From assembly GCF_013423485.1 (NCBI RefSeq), contig NZ_JABFFR010000014.1:62001-126000 (forward strand): DNA of 64,000 bases, read 5' to 3'. The translations under genes and the position numbers were made by a program. The stretch is from Azospirillum oleiclasticum (lineage in GTDB: Bacteria > Pseudomonadota > Alphaproteobacteria > Azospirillales > Azospirillaceae). This document shows positions 34,973 to 44,435 of the stretch, one piece after another. Position 1 is the stretch's first letter. Every line of letters begins with the position of its first letter. Under the pieces are notes generated by a model. That model worked only from the letters and a program-made list of their open reading frames with translations, made no database searches and was not told where the DNA came from.

Positions 34973-35827
34973 ATGGCGAACCGAAACGCCGACCTGTCCT
35001 ATTGCGGACAGGAGGTGCGTAAGCACGACAACGACCGGTTTCTCGTCGGCCTATTCGTCCCGGCCGAGCGGCGGGAGGCGGTTTTCGCGCTGTGCGCCTT
35101 CAACATCGAGGTTGCCAAGACGCGCGAGGTGGTGACCGAGCCGATGATCGGCCAGATGCGCCTGCAATGGTGGCGCGACGCGGTGGAGGCCGTGTACGAG
35201 GGCGGGGCTGCGCCCAACCACGCCGTCGCCCGCCCGCTCGCCGACGCGGTGGCGGCGCACGGGCTGGACCGCTCCCAGTTCGATCGGCTGATCGACGCGC
35301 GCGAGGCCGACCTGGACGACGAGTCGCCGGCCGACCTGCCGGCGCTGGAGGCCTACGCCGAGGCCACCGCCGCTCCGTTGGTCCTGCTGACGCTGGAGAC
35401 GCTGGGCGTGCGCGACGCTGCCGCGATGGAGGCCGGGCGCCATGTCGGCACCGCCTACGCCCTGGCCGGGCTGCTGCGCGCCGTGCCCTTCCACGCCGCC
35501 CGCGGCCGGGTGATGCTGCCGGCCGACCGGCTGGCCGCGCATGGCGGCCGTTCACGCGAGATCCTGGACGGAAAGCCGGGTCCTGCCGTCCGCGCCTCCG
35601 TGCGCGAGGTGGCCGAATCGGCGCGCCGCCATTTGGAGCAGGCTCGGGCGCTGCGCCGCTCGCTGCCGAAGGCGGCGTTGCCGGCCCTGCTGCCCGCCAC
35701 CCTCGCCACCCTGCATCTGGATGTGCTCGCCCGCGAGGAGTTCGACCCCTTCGCCGCGCGTGTCCAGATGCCGAATCCGTTTCGGCAGTTGCGGCTGGGC
35801 TGGGCGGCGCTGCGGCAGCGGTATTGA
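34973..35827 (+). CDS. Squalene/phytoene synthase-fold protein, NDUFAF6 type
   Basis: A 284-residue protein from ATG 34973 (MANRNADLSYCGQEVRKHDNDRFLVGLFVPAERREAVFALCAFN). It has the all-helical prenyl synthase fold but lacks the DxxxD metal motifs: the first is replaced by FNIEVAKTREVV. This is the pattern of the NDUFAF6 group, a mitochondrial complex I assembly factor whose bacterial relatives are widespread in alphaproteobacteria. It is therefore probably not HpnD, though it sits beside hpnC. Nearness to the Mth938/NDUFAF3-like gene supports an assembly role. Confidence 0.8.
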   Translation: MANRNADLSYCGQEVRKHDNDRFLVGLFVPAERREAVFALCAFNIEVAKTREVVTEPMIGQMRLQWWRDAVEAVYEGGAAPNHAVARPLADAVAAHGLDRSQFDRLIDAREADLDDESPADLPALEAYAEATAAPLVLLTLETLGVRDAAAMEAGRHVGTAYALAGLLRAVPFHAARGRVMLPADRLAAHGGRSREILDGKPGPAVRASVREVAESARRHLEQARALRRSLPKAALPALLPATLATLHLDVLAREEFDPFAARVQMPNPFRQLRLGWAALRQRY

Positions 35828-35947
35828 CGAGGCCGACCCGTCGCAGCTGCCGCGCGCTGCCGAAGCGGATAGGACTAACCAAGGGTTGTCAGGCAGTGAT
35901 TATCGCTGCAGGGTGCTCCCAATTGGCTACGGCGGACGGAGCGGGCG

Positions 35948-37351
35948 ATGGACTTCCTGGTCGGGCTTTGGTCGGTTCCCACCCATTCGACGCCGTTCTC
36001 CAGGGCGACGCTCGCCTCCCGCTGCACCACCCTGGAAAACGCGGTGCAGCAGTTTGCCGGCAAGCTCGGCAATTACGCCATACCCGGCGGCCAGAAGATC
36101 CGCGGGATCTTCGTGGCTCCGGAGTATTTTCTGTCGCACCGCTTTGGGGATCACTTCAATCCGACCAACAACACGGTCATCGAGCGCACCATCTCCTACG
36201 ACGAGAAGGAGGCGTTCGTGCAGACCCTGCGTGGTGTCAGCCGCGACAACCCCGGCGTCCTGCTGATCCCCGGCACCATCGCCTGGAAGAAGACTTTCGA
36301 GCGCCAGGATTCACAGAACTTCAAGCGCGACCCGCGCACGCACCAGCGCACGCTCGTGCCCAAGGATTCGCTGACCGACCGCCGGGTACGGCTTGGCAAC
36401 GAACTCGACTACTTCATCAACCTCGACGGCGGGCACCAGTTCATGCGTCAGGCGCGCGAGCGCTTCGAGGACCGCAGCCGGCCGGTGACCGGCGGGGGAA
36501 CCTCCTCGACGGTCGGCATGCATGTGCCGAGCGTGGCCGCCAAGCGCGACCTCGTGTCGGGCAAGACCACCGTTCTGGTCACTGATCCGTCCACCGGCAC
36601 GCTGCGCGGCATCGTGGCGCCGCAGCCGGTGCCCTACTACATGCGCAACACCGCGTACGTCTTCCTCGACAACGAGGTGCTGTACAAATACCACAAGAAG
36701 GGCGACTTCTTCGAATCGATCAACACCACCGACCATGTCTTCGTGCCGAGCATGAAAAGCCCGGTGGTGCCGATCGCCGTGGACAACACCAACAACCTGC
36801 GCTTCGGCTTCGAGATCTGCCTCGATCACAACATCGGGATGCTCGGCGGCTTCATCAGCAAGCAGGCGCTGAACACGCCGCATGTGCACGTCGTCTGCTC
36901 GGCGGCGGTGCAGAACAACACCGCCAAGATGCACACCGTGGACGGCGGCTTCTTCATCCACGCCAGCTCCTACCAGCCCTATACGGTCGTGTACGGCAAG
37001 CGCGGCGGCACGATGGTGCAGATGACGGCGCTGGAGACGATCAAGGTCGGCGGTTGGGATCTGGGTATCTGGCGGATCCGCTACATCCTGCCGGAGGAGG
37101 CGACCTTCCTCACCAACGTCCGCAACGCGCTCGACCGCTACAACCGTGAGAAGACGATCGCCGCGAGCAAGGAGAGCAAGAACGCCCTGGCCGTGCTCCG
37201 GCGCCTTGTGAACGACGAGGACGTGAACGGCCTGCGCGCGCACCTCAACTGGTATCTGGGCCGCGTCGGCGCCCTCCAGCCGGTGGGGGCGGGGGCCAAG
37301 ATCCCCGCCGGCAAACGGTTCGCCACACTGCTCACCGCGGCCTATCCCTGA
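35948..37351 (+). CDS. Nitrilase-superfamily-like protein of unknown role
   Basis: The 467-residue product is not annotated in any family I know well, but it shows a plausible nitrilase triad. Glu59 lies in FVAPEYFLS, Lys247 or Lys250 in NTAYVFLDNEVLYKYHKKGDF, and Cys291 in FGFEICLDH. The NTAYVF...YKYHKK segment closely follows the canonical nitrilase lysine region. It is longer than typical (about 300) with inserts at 115-220 and a C-terminal extension from 390. There is no signal peptide. It is convergent with the HopA1-like gene, 18 bp apart. Confidence 0.6.
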   Translation: MDFLVGLWSVPTHSTPFSRATLASRCTTLENAVQQFAGKLGNYAIPGGQKIRGIFVAPEYFLSHRFGDHFNPTNNTVIERTISYDEKEAFVQTLRGVSRDNPGVLLIPGTIAWKKTFERQDSQNFKRDPRTHQRTLVPKDSLTDRRVRLGNELDYFINLDGGHQFMRQARERFEDRSRPVTGGGTSSTVGMHVPSVAAKRDLVSGKTTVLVTDPSTGTLRGIVAPQPVPYYMRNTAYVFLDNEVLYKYHKKGDFFESINTTDHVFVPSMKSPVVPIAVDNTNNLRFGFEICLDHNIGMLGGFISKQALNTPHVHVVCSAAVQNNTAKMHTVDGGFFIHASSYQPYTVVYGKRGGTMVQMTALETIKVGGWDLGIWRIRYILPEEATFLTNVRNALDRYNREKTIAASKESKNALAVLRRLVNDEDVNGLRAHLNWYLGRVGALQPVGAGAKIPAGKRFATLLTAAYP

Positions 37352-37369
37352 CCGCCCTCGGCCGGGCGC

Positions 37370-38668
37370 CTATGCGCCCGGGTTGAGATTCGCCGCGTGG
37401 GCCTTGAACGCGATGGCCACCCATTTCAGGAAGGTGGTCTCGTCGTTCAGGTAGGCTCCTCCCAGATCCTCGGCAGCCGCGTGCATGTTGGTCAGGGCCA
37501 TGGCGATGAGCTCGGCGCGGATGGACCCGTAGCTCTGTCGTCCCATCATTTTCGGATCGAGGTTGCCGCTGAAACCGGTTTCGAGGTCGGTCGGTTCGAC
37601 GCCGATGGCGATGCCCGGATGCCGGCCGATGGTCATGCCGGGGACTGGATCGGCGAATTTGAATGTGGCGGCTTTGCCTTGCAGGTCGGCGACGAGGTTG
37701 TCGCGCTGTGACAGGCTGACGTAGATGACGATCTTGTCCTTGCGCGTGTGGAACGCCAGTGGACCGGCTATTTTGAACGAATGGATGGCCCGGCGTTTCG
37801 CGTTCGCCATAAGGAACATGAGGATTTTGGGCGCGGAGTCGGCCGGAAAATTCAAGTAGATGCGCCACAACTGCTGACCAGGGTGTTCGCGGTGTGTCGA
37901 ATAGTAGATGAAATCGGTACCCTGGTCGTGGTTCGACGCGATTGTACCGGCACTGCCGGCCGGCACGAAGGTTTTGGTGTGCTGCAACGACAAGCCGAAC
38001 CCGGCGCCCTTCTTGTAGATCCTCGGCAGCTTCATCGCCCACAGGGCGGGATCGGCGATCTTTGGCTCGATGTGGCCGTTGTAAAGGCGGTAGATCGCAT
38101 TGGCCAAGCTGGCATAGGGTCGAGCGCTGACTTTGTGGTCGGGGAAGTGGGTGTTGCGATCGGCCCCTGTCGCACGATCGAGCAGGTTGAACAGGGGTGC
38201 CCTGTTGAGCCAGACTTGGCGCATGAAATCGAGATCAAGGGGGCCAAGGACGTTTTCGGGTTGGATGGTGCGGAGCTGATCCTCAAGATCGAGGATGATG
38301 CCCCCCTTGGTGTAGGGTTGGACAGCGGTCAGAGTGGCTTCAAGGCTGCGCCGCTTGTCCCCATCAGGGTATGCACGCCGCAGATTGCACAGGCCGTTGT
38401 ATGCCTGCCACCGCAACCCGCCACCGAACCGCGCGTCGAACGCCGCCTTGAAGACCGAGACGATCGGATCCTTGAACATCGTGTCGTTGGTCACGGACTG
38501 TGCGTGTTCGCCGCTTCCCTTGTTGCCGAAGGTGCGCTTGACGAAGTTGCCGGCCACCTTGAACAAGCCGCTGTTGCGGTCGTATTCCAGCTTGAAGCTG
38601 CCGGTTCGCGCCCGCAGCCCGGCAAAGAAACGGATGTTGTCCTCGTACTTGTCGGCGGCGGTCGGCAT
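37370..38668 (-). CDS. HopA1-like effector-family protein
   Basis: A 432-residue soluble protein. Its C-terminal half follows the HopA1 pattern: LWRIYLNFPADSAPKILMFL, FKIAGPLAFHTRKDKIVIYV, PGMTIGRHPGIAIGVEP and QSYGSIRAELIAMAL. HopA1 was named from a type III effector of Pseudomonas syringae. Relatives occur in many bacteria without such secretion and in some lanthipeptide clusters. The gene is visibly less GC-rich than neighbours, suggesting transfer. No secretion system, kinase or precursor peptide is visible nearby. The assignment is by pattern only. Confidence 0.55.
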   Translation of the reverse strand: MPTAADKYEDNIRFFAGLRARTGSFKLEYDRNSGLFKVAGNFVKRTFGNKGSGEHAQSVTNDTMFKDPIVSVFKAAFDARFGGGLRWQAYNGLCNLRRAYPDGDKRRSLEATLTAVQPYTKGGIILDLEDQLRTIQPENVLGPLDLDFMRQVWLNRAPLFNLLDRATGADRNTHFPDHKVSARPYASLANAIYRLYNGHIEPKIADPALWAMKLPRIYKKGAGFGLSLQHTKTFVPAGSAGTIASNHDQGTDFIYYSTHREHPGQQLWRIYLNFPADSAPKILMFLMANAKRRAIHSFKIAGPLAFHTRKDKIVIYVSLSQRDNLVADLQGKAATFKFADPVPGMTIGRHPGIAIGVEPTDLETGFSGNLDPKMMGRQSYGSIRAELIAMALTNMHAAAEDLGGAYLNDETTFLKWVAIAFKAHAANLNPGA

Positions 38669-38824
38669 AGGGCGTGCTCCTCATCCATGAGGCGGCGATC
38701 CGTCCACCGCCCTGTGCTGGGACGGGTGGAATCATTCGAACGCACGCAATGTTGAGGAGGCAATCCGGATAAGACAACCCCCGCGTTGAAACACGCATCC
38801 AACTTCGCGCATCGTGGTCGCCGC

Positions 38825-40177
38825 CTATCCTTCACCGCCCTCCGCCAGCCACACCGCCAGATCCGCAAGCGCGCGGACCGTGTAGGCGCGTTTGCGCTCG
38901 CGACCGCGGATGCGGTCGTCGACCGGCGGGAACAGGCCGAAATTGACGTTCATCGGCTGGAAGGTCTCGGCGTCCGCCCCGCCGGTGATGTGGGCCAGCA
39001 GCGCCCCCAGCGCCGTGGTCGGCGGAGGGCGGCGCGGCTCCTCGCCACGCCGCTCGGCGGCGGCGAACCGCCCGGCCAGCAGCCCGACGGCGGCGCTCTC
39101 CACATAGCCCTCGCAGCCCGTGACCTGCCCGGCGAAGCGCAGGCGCGGCATCGCCTTCATCCGCAGCACCCCATCCAGCAGCCGCGGGCTGTTCAGGAAG
39201 GTGTTGCGGTGCAGGCCGCCCAGCCGCGCGAACTCGGCGTTCTCCAGGCCGGGGATCATGCGGAAGACGCGCGACTGCTCACCGTGGCGCAGCTTGGTCT
39301 GGAAGCCCACGAGGTTGTAGAGCGTGCCCAGCGCGTTGTCCTGACGAAGCTGGACCACCGCATAGGGCCGCCGGCCGCTGTGCGGGTCGGTCAGCCCGAC
39401 CGGCTTCATGGGGCCGTAGCGCAGCGTGTCCACCCCGCGTTCCGCCATCACCTCGATGGGCAGGCAGCCTTCGAAGTAAGGGGTGCTCTTCTCCCACTCC
39501 TTGAAATCGACCTTCTCCGCGCTGCGCAGCGCCTCGATGAAGGCGAGATAGCCCGGCTTGTCGAAGGCGCAGTTGATGTAGTCCTTGCCCGTGCCGCCCG
39601 GCCCCTCCTTGTCGTAGCGTGACTGGAACCACGCCTTCGACAGGTCGATGCTGTCGCGGTGCACGATCGGGGCGATGGCGTCGAAGAAGGCCAGCGACTC
39701 CTCGCCCGACAGATCCCGCACCGCCTCGGCCAATGCGGGGGAGGTGAGGGGGCCGGTCGCGATGATCACGCTGTCCCATTCGGCGGGCGGCAGGCCGGCA
39801 ACCTCGCCGCGCTCCACCGTCACCAGCGGGTGCCCGGCCACCGCCTCCGTGACCGCACCCGCGAAAAGGTCGCGGTCGACGGCCAGGGCGCCGCCCGCGG
39901 GGACCTTTTGGGCGTCGGCGCAGGCCAGGATCAGCGAGCCGCAGCGCCGCATCTCCTCGTGCAGCAGCCCGACGGCGTTGTACTCCGCATCGTCGGAGCG
40001 GAAGGAGTTGGAGCAGACAAGCTCCGCCAGCCGATCGGTGTGGTGGGCGTCGGTGCCGCGGTCGGGGCGCATCTCGTGCAACACCACGGCGATGCCGCGG
40101 TTGGCGAGCTGCCACGCCGCCTCGCTGCCGGCGAGGCCGCCGCCGATGACGTGCACGGGGGTGGGGGTATCGGTCAT
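38825..40177 (-). CDS. trmFO: Folate-dependent tRNA (m5U54) methyltransferase TrmFO
   Basis: A flavoenzyme that methylates U54 of tRNA using methylenetetrahydrofolate. The 450 residues from ATG 40177 begin [21 protein letters not shown] (FAD motif), then [11 protein letters not shown] and [11 protein letters not shown], as in GidA-related Trm[17 protein letters not shown] carries the conserved Cys, and [18 protein letters not shown] is typical of the C-terminal part. Longer reading frames upstream run into the divergent promoter region. Confidence 0.95.
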   Translation of the reverse strand: MTDTPTPVHVIGGGLAGSEAAWQLANRGIAVVLHEMRPDRGTDAHHTDRLAELVCSNSFRSDDAEYNAVGLLHEEMRRCGSLILACADAQKVPAGGALAVDRDLFAGAVTEAVAGHPLVTVERGEVAGLPPAEWDSVIIATGPLTSPALAEAVRDLSGEESLAFFDAIAPIVHRDSIDLSKAWFQSRYDKEGPGGTGKDYINCAFDKPGYLAFIEALRSAEKVDFKEWEKSTPYFEGCLPIEVMAERGVDTLRYGPMKPVGLTDPHSGRRPYAVVQLRQDNALGTLYNLVGFQTKLRHGEQSRVFRMIPGLENAEFARLGGLHRNTFLNSPRLLDGVLRMKAMPRLRFAGQVTGCEGYVESAAVGLLAGRFAAAERRGEEPRRPPPTTALGALLAHITGGADAETFQPMNVNFGLFPPVDDRIRGRERKRAYTVRALADLAVWLAEGGEG

Positions 40178-40406
40178 GTCGCTGGATACGGTCCGTTGGA
40201 ACTCCGGTCGGCTAACGTGGCCCCGCCGGCCGGCCGCGTCCACCATTTCCGGCACCGGTCGGCCCTGCGGCATTCTTGGCACGGGCAAGTTTTCGTGTGG
40301 AGCACGGGCGACGAACAGGGTATCGGTTATGACGGGATCAGAACGCGAACCCGCAACCGCCCGCGACGTGGCGGCCGGGCCGCGGCACCAGGGCCGGAGT
40401 GTGGGC

Positions 40407-41450
40407 ATGAGTGTGCGCTGGCGTGGCGTGGCCGCCGTGGCGGCGGCCTTTCTCTTGGTCGGGGCCACTGATGGCGCCCGCGGCGCGGACCCGTTGGTGG
40501 CCTCGCTGCCGCCGTCCACCGCGGTCGCCGCGGCGCCCGCCTGGATGCCCGACCCGTTGCCGGGAGGCGGGCCGGCGCGGCTGGCCGTCGTGCTGAATTC
40601 CGAATCCGACAGCGTCAGCGTCATCAACGGGACGACGATGACCGTCTCCGCCACCGTTCCAGTGGGGAAGGAGCCGCATCATTGGATGGTCTCGCCGGAC
40701 GGCCGGCTGATCGTCGCCAACACCCGCGGCGACGACCTCGTCTACATCGACCGCGAAAGCGGCCGAATCCAGGAACGGCGCGGCAACATCGTAAACCCTT
40801 ACCTCGCCGGCTACAGCCCCGACCAGCGCTGGCTGGTAGTGAACGGGCTGCGGCTCGGCCACCTCGACATCTACCGGGCGGGCGACCTGTCGCTGGTCAA
40901 GCGCATCGTGGTGGGCGGCATGCCGAGCCACCTCGCCTTCGACGCGGATTCGCGGAAGGTCTTCGTCACCCTCCAGGGGCATGACGAACTGGCGCAGGTC
41001 GATCTGGAGACCCAGGCCATCGACTGGCGCATCAAGGTGGGCGACACGCCGGCCGGCGTGCTGCTGACGCCGGACGGCAACCATCTGCTGGTCGGCGTGA
41101 TGGGCCAGTCCGACGTGGCGGTGGTGGAGTGGCGCAAGGCCGCCATCGTCGGGCGAATCCCCACCGGCAAGGGTTCGCACAACATCCTCCAGGTGCCGGG
41201 CAAGCCCTTCGCGCTGGTCTCCAACCGCAGCGTCAACACCATCTCGGTGATCGACCAGCGCAGCTTCACGGTGGTGGACACCATCGGCATCCCCGGCGGG
41301 CCGGACTGCATGATGTTCTCCCCCGACGGGCGGCAGCTCTGGGTCACCGCGCGCTGGCGCGGCAAGGTGCATGTCTACGACCCGGTGGAGCGGCGGGTGG
41401 TTATGTCGATCCCGGTCGGCCGCTCGCCGCACGGCGTCTATGTGGAGTAG
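40407..41450 (+). CDS. Secreted YncE-like beta-propeller protein
   Basis: A 347-residue exported protein: signal peptide [27 protein letters not shown], then seven or so repeats of the [12 protein letters not shown] / [12 protein letters not shown] / [12 protein letters not shown] type that form a beta-propeller like YncE and PQQ-linked propellers. No catalytic residue is evident; binding to a ligand or partner is likely. An in-frame ATG at 40329 is less likely because it puts the signal peptide too far in. Its end overlaps the deacetylase start by 11 bp. Confidence 0.85.
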   Translation: MSVRWRGVAAVAAAFLLVGATDGARGADPLVASLPPSTAVAAAPAWMPDPLPGGGPARLAVVLNSESDSVSVINGTTMTVSATVPVGKEPHHWMVSPDGRLIVANTRGDDLVYIDRESGRIQERRGNIVNPYLAGYSPDQRWLVVNGLRLGHLDIYRAGDLSLVKRIVVGGMPSHLAFDADSRKVFVTLQGHDELAQVDLETQAIDWRIKVGDTPAGVLLTPDGNHLLVGVMGQSDVAVVEWRKAAIVGRIPTGKGSHNILQVPGKPFALVSNRSVNTISVIDQRSFTVVDTIGIPGGPDCMMFSPDGRQLWVTARWRGKVHVYDPVERRVVMSIPVGRSPHGVYVE

Positions 41451-42192
41451 CCTGCGCCGCGCGGCGGCAGGCGCGCTGGCCGCCCTGGCCGGTCTCTCCG
41501 CGGCGACGGCCGGCGCCGCCGACTGCAAGGGCACGCTGCGCCTCACGCTCGACACCGGCAGCATGATCGCGGCGGAGCGCATCGCCGGCATCCTCAAGGC
41601 GCGCTCGATCCGCGCCACCTTCTTCATCGCGGCGGAGCCGACCTACGACGGCGGCACGCCGCTCGACGCGCGCTGGACCGGCTACTGGAAGGCCCGGGTG
41701 GCGGAGGGGCACGCCTTCGGCAGCCACACCGTCAACCACTGGTACCTGCGGGAGGACCGGCCGGACGGCATCCTCTACCGCTCCGCCGAGGGGCGCAGCC
41801 GCGTGCTCGACCGCGCCGCTTTCTGCCACGAGCTGGCCGACGTCGGCGACCGCTTCCGCACGATGACCGGCCGCGGCTTCGATCCGATCTGGCGGGCCCC
41901 CGGTGGACGCACCACCAGGAACAGCCTGGACTGGGCGCCGGGCTGCGGCTTTGCGCAGCATGTCGGCTGGTCGAAGGCGGGCTTCCTGGGCGACGAGCTG
42001 CCGTCCGACCGCCACCCCAATGCCGAGCTGCTGCGCAAGGCGCTGGCCAACATCCGCGACGGCGACATCCTGATGATGCATCTCGGCATCCGCTCGCGGA
42101 AGGAGCCGTTCGTCGATGTGCTGGAACCGCTGCTCGACGGGCTGACCGCCCGCGGCTTCTGCTTCGCGACCATGATGGACAGGACGGGGTGA
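41440..42192 (+). CDS. NodB-type polysaccharide deacetylase with variant motif 1
   Basis: A 250-residue secreted protein (signal peptide ending TAGAA). NodB features are GSHTVNHW with the two metal His residues and WRAPGGR (motif 3). Motif 1, normally TFDDG, reads LTLDTGS: the catalytic-base Asp remains but the metal-ligand Asp is Thr. The leucine-His segment near the end (MMHLGIR) matches motif 5. It could be an active variant or a binding protein. It is coupled to genes on both sides by overlaps of 11 and 4 bp. Confidence 0.82.
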   Translation: MWSSLRRAAAGALAALAGLSAATAGAADCKGTLRLTLDTGSMIAAERIAGILKARSIRATFFIAAEPTYDGGTPLDARWTGYWKARVAEGHAFGSHTVNHWYLREDRPDGILYRSAEGRSRVLDRAAFCHELADVGDRFRTMTGRGFDPIWRAPGGRTTRNSLDWAPGCGFAQHVGWSKAGFLGDELPSDRHPNAELLRKALANIRDGDILMMHLGIRSRKEPFVDVLEPLLDGLTARGFCFATMMDRTG

Positions 42193-43157
42193 CGGCGATG
42201 GGCGACGCGCTCGTCGATGGCTTCCTCTGGCTCCAGGACCGGGCCTGGGAGCTGGTGGTGCAGCCGCTGGTCTACGCCCTGGGCTTCGCCGCCTACATCG
42301 AGGACGCCTACACGGCGACCGGCATCATGCTGATGGGGGCCATCGGCGTGGTCGCCATGGTGGCGCTGCTGGCGCCGCTGGAGCGGCTGCGCGCGGTGGA
42401 GGCGCCGGGGCCGTGGCGGGCGGTGGCGGCGGATGTCGCCTACACGCTGATCCACCGGCTTGGCCTGTTCGGGCTGATCGCCTTCGCGTTCACCGATCCG
42501 GTGGAAATCGCCTTCACACATCTTCTGATGGCGTTCGGGTTGCCGCGCGGCTCGCTGCTCGACGCTTTGCCGCCGCTGCGGGACTGGCCGGGGCTGGAAC
42601 TGGCGGTCTATGTGCTGGTGCTGGATTTCGTCATGTACTGGGTGCACCGCGGGCAGCATGGGCTGACAGCCTGGTGGGCTTTGCACGCGCTGCACCACAG
42701 CCAGCGGCACATGACGCTGTGGTCCAACGACCGCAACCACCTGCTGGACGACGCATTGATCGCCCTGATCATGGTTGTGGTCGGCACGTTGGTCGGGCTG
42801 CCGCCGGCCGCTTACGCCTGGGTCGCGGTGGTTCTGGGGCTGGTGGAGAGCCTGTCGCACGCCAACGCGCGGCTTGATTTCGGCCCGGTGGGGGAGCGGC
42901 TGCTGGTCAGCCCGCGTTATCACCGGGCACACCACGCCATCGGCGATTACACCAACGCGGAGATGCGCTCCTGCAACTTCGCAGTGCTCTTCCCGGTGTG
43001 GGACATGCTGTTCGGTACGGCGGATTTCCGCCGTGACGTCTATCCCGCCACCGGCATCATCGACGATGATTTCGGCGACGGCCTGCTGCGCCAGCAGGTG
43101 GCCGGCCTGCGCCGTCTCGCCCGCCTGCTGCCGGGAGGCACGGCGCGGCGGGCGTGA
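42189..43157 (+). CDS. Sterol desaturase / fatty-acid hydroxylase family protein
   Basis: A 322-residue membrane di-iron oxygenase. The histidine boxes are HRGQH, HALHHS and HRAHH, spaced as in the fatty-acid hydroxylase superfamily, with about five transmembrane helices. Substrates could be a sterol, hopanoid or fatty-acyl lipid; the sequence does not tell. GTG 42189 overlaps the deacetylase stop (GTGA); ATG 42198 is the alternative. It is the last gene of the propeller-deacetylase-hydroxylase operon. Confidence 0.87.
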   Translation: MTAMGDALVDGFLWLQDRAWELVVQPLVYALGFAAYIEDAYTATGIMLMGAIGVVAMVALLAPLERLRAVEAPGPWRAVAADVAYTLIHRLGLFGLIAFAFTDPVEIAFTHLLMAFGLPRGSLLDALPPLRDWPGLELAVYVLVLDFVMYWVHRGQHGLTAWWALHALHHSQRHMTLWSNDRNHLLDDALIALIMVVVGTLVGLPPAAYAWVAVVLGLVESLSHANARLDFGPVGERLLVSPRYHRAHHAIGDYTNAEMRSCNFAVLFPVWDMLFGTADFRRDVYPATGIIDDDFGDGLLRQQVAGLRRLARLLPGGTARRA

Positions 43158-43182
43158 CGGCGCTGGACCGGCGGTATCGGCG

Positions 43183-43395
43183 TCAGTCGTCCACCGTGGT
43201 GGTGGTGCGGCGCTCGGTCGTGCTGCTGCCGGTGGCGGGCGGGAGCACAGTCGTCGTGCTGCTGCCGGCACTGGGCATGGTGGAGGTGGTGGTGCTGGTG
43301 GTCGTCGTCGAACGCGTGGTGTCCGACCCGCAAGCGGCGAGCAGCAGGGCGGCCCCGCCCGCAACCACCACACCGCGCAGAACAGTCGCCATCAT
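43183..43395 (-). CDS. Small Thr/Ser-rich lipoprotein
   Basis: A 70-residue product with a lipoprotein signal (GGAALLLAAC) followed by about 48 residues that are mainly Thr and Ser (TTTTSTTTST, SSTTTV). Such a tail is probably unstructured and exposed in the periplasm. I recognise no family. A start two codons... later at the second Met (43392) is equally possible. It is convergent with the hydroxylase gene. Confidence 0.6.
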   Translation of the reverse strand: MMATVLRGVVVAGGAALLLAACGSDTTRSTTTTSTTTSTMPSAGSSTTTVLPPATGSSTTERRTTTTVDD

Positions 43396-43482
43396 GGGTG
43401 CGTATCCTTTCCGGATGGAAGCGATGGCGTTGCAACGCGCGGCGCGGCGGAAGGTTGCGCGCCAGCGCCCCCGCCGGGCGGG

Positions 43483-43752
43483 TTACCGCGAGTTGCCGGA
43501 AGGGTTGCGCTCCGGCGAGTAGGGCGGCGACACGCCTTGGTTCGCAGCCGGATCGGCGTAATCGGGGATGTTGGAGGACCCGGTCGCCGGGTTCGATCCC
43601 GGCGAGCTTCCGGTGCCGTAGGTCGACCCCGCCGCCGGCCTGGTCGTCGATCCGGAGGTCCCGGCGGACCGGTCGCTGCCAGTCGTGTCGCAGGCTGCCA
43701 GCGACAGCGCCGCGACCCCCGCGGCGAGCAGGGGAATCAGGGTGCGTGGCAT
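43483..43752 (-). CDS. Small Ser/Gly/Pro-rich lipoprotein
   Basis: An 89-residue protein with signal peptide MPRTLIPLLAAGVAALSLAAC, a good lipobox, then a low-complexity Ser/Gly/Thr/Pro tail ending PPYSPERNPSGNSR. No known domain. It resembles the other small lipoprotein 90 bp away in design but not in sequence. Confidence 0.65.
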   Translation of the reverse strand: MPRTLIPLLAAGVAALSLAACDTTGSDRSAGTSGSTTRPAAGSTYGTGSSPGSNPATGSSNIPDYADPAANQGVSPPYSPERNPSGNSR

Positions 43753-43835
43753 CGGTCGTGCTCCGTTCGGTTGTTGCCGTCGGTGGCTCAACCGGGCACG
43801 CCCCGTGTGGTTCCGGGTGGATTGGTGCGCGGCGA

Positions 43836-44435
43836 TCACCCGCTCCGTGCGGCGGCCAGCTTCAGGTCGGCCAGGAACGTCGGCTGCTCGGCGAGCTGGC
43901 CGCGCAGGATGTAGCTGGGGTGGAAGGTCGGCACCACCACCGCCCCGGCCAGCAGGCGGCAGGGCAGCACCGTGCCGCGCAGCTGCATGATGCCGTTCTG
44001 CCCGGTCAGCGCCCAGGTGGGCGTGCGCCCCAGCGCCACGATGGCGGTGGGGGCGAAGGATTCCAGCGCCTGCCGGAGGTGGTCCAGTTCGCCGGAGAAG
44101 TCGGCGAGCACCCAGTCCGACGTGCCGAACGGCCCCCAGCGCTCGTCGATGGCGCGCCCCTCCTTCTTCGCGCGCGTGCGGGACGCGAAGAACAGCCCGA
44201 CCTTGTTTCCGGGCGGCTGGTAGCGGAAGACGTTGCCGACCAGACAGCGGGCGCGGTCGATGCCGGCGGCGGCCAGGGTCTCGTCCAGCAGCCTGCCGCT
44301 GCGCCCGACGAAGGGGCGGCCCTGACGCGCCTCCTCCGCCCCCGGCGCCTCGCCGATGATGGCGAGCCGGAGGCCGGCCGGCGGATCGGCGGGGATCTGG
44401 AACTCGACAAAGGGCCAGCCGGTGGTGGCGGTCAT
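43836..44435 (-). CDS. Uracil-DNA glycosylase family protein
   Basis: A 199-residue protein of the UDG superfamily, which excises uracil from DNA. Motif A is GEAPGAEEARQGRPF followed by VGRSGRLL, and the late motif is HPSYILR. The family 4 iron-sulfur cysteine pattern is not complete, so it may be a clusterless relative (NVFRYQPPGNKV replaces the usual Cys-containing NVVKCRPP). Start is ATG 44435; longer frames enter the divergent intergenic region. Confidence 0.85.
   Translation of the reverse strand: MTATTGWPFVEFQIPADPPAGLRLAIIGEAPGAEEARQGRPFVGRSGRLLDETLAAAGIDRARCLVGNVFRYQPPGNKVGLFFASRTRAKKEGRAIDERWGPFGTSDWVLADFSGELDHLRQALESFAPTAIVALGRTPTWALTGQNGIMQLRGTVLPCRLLAGAVVVPTFHPSYILRGQLAEQPTFLADLKLAAARSG

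Noticed and set aside
34973..35827. Calling the squalene-synthase-fold gene hpnD
   Set aside because: The Asp-rich metal motifs needed for catalysis are missing and the N-terminus matches the NDUFAF6 group instead.
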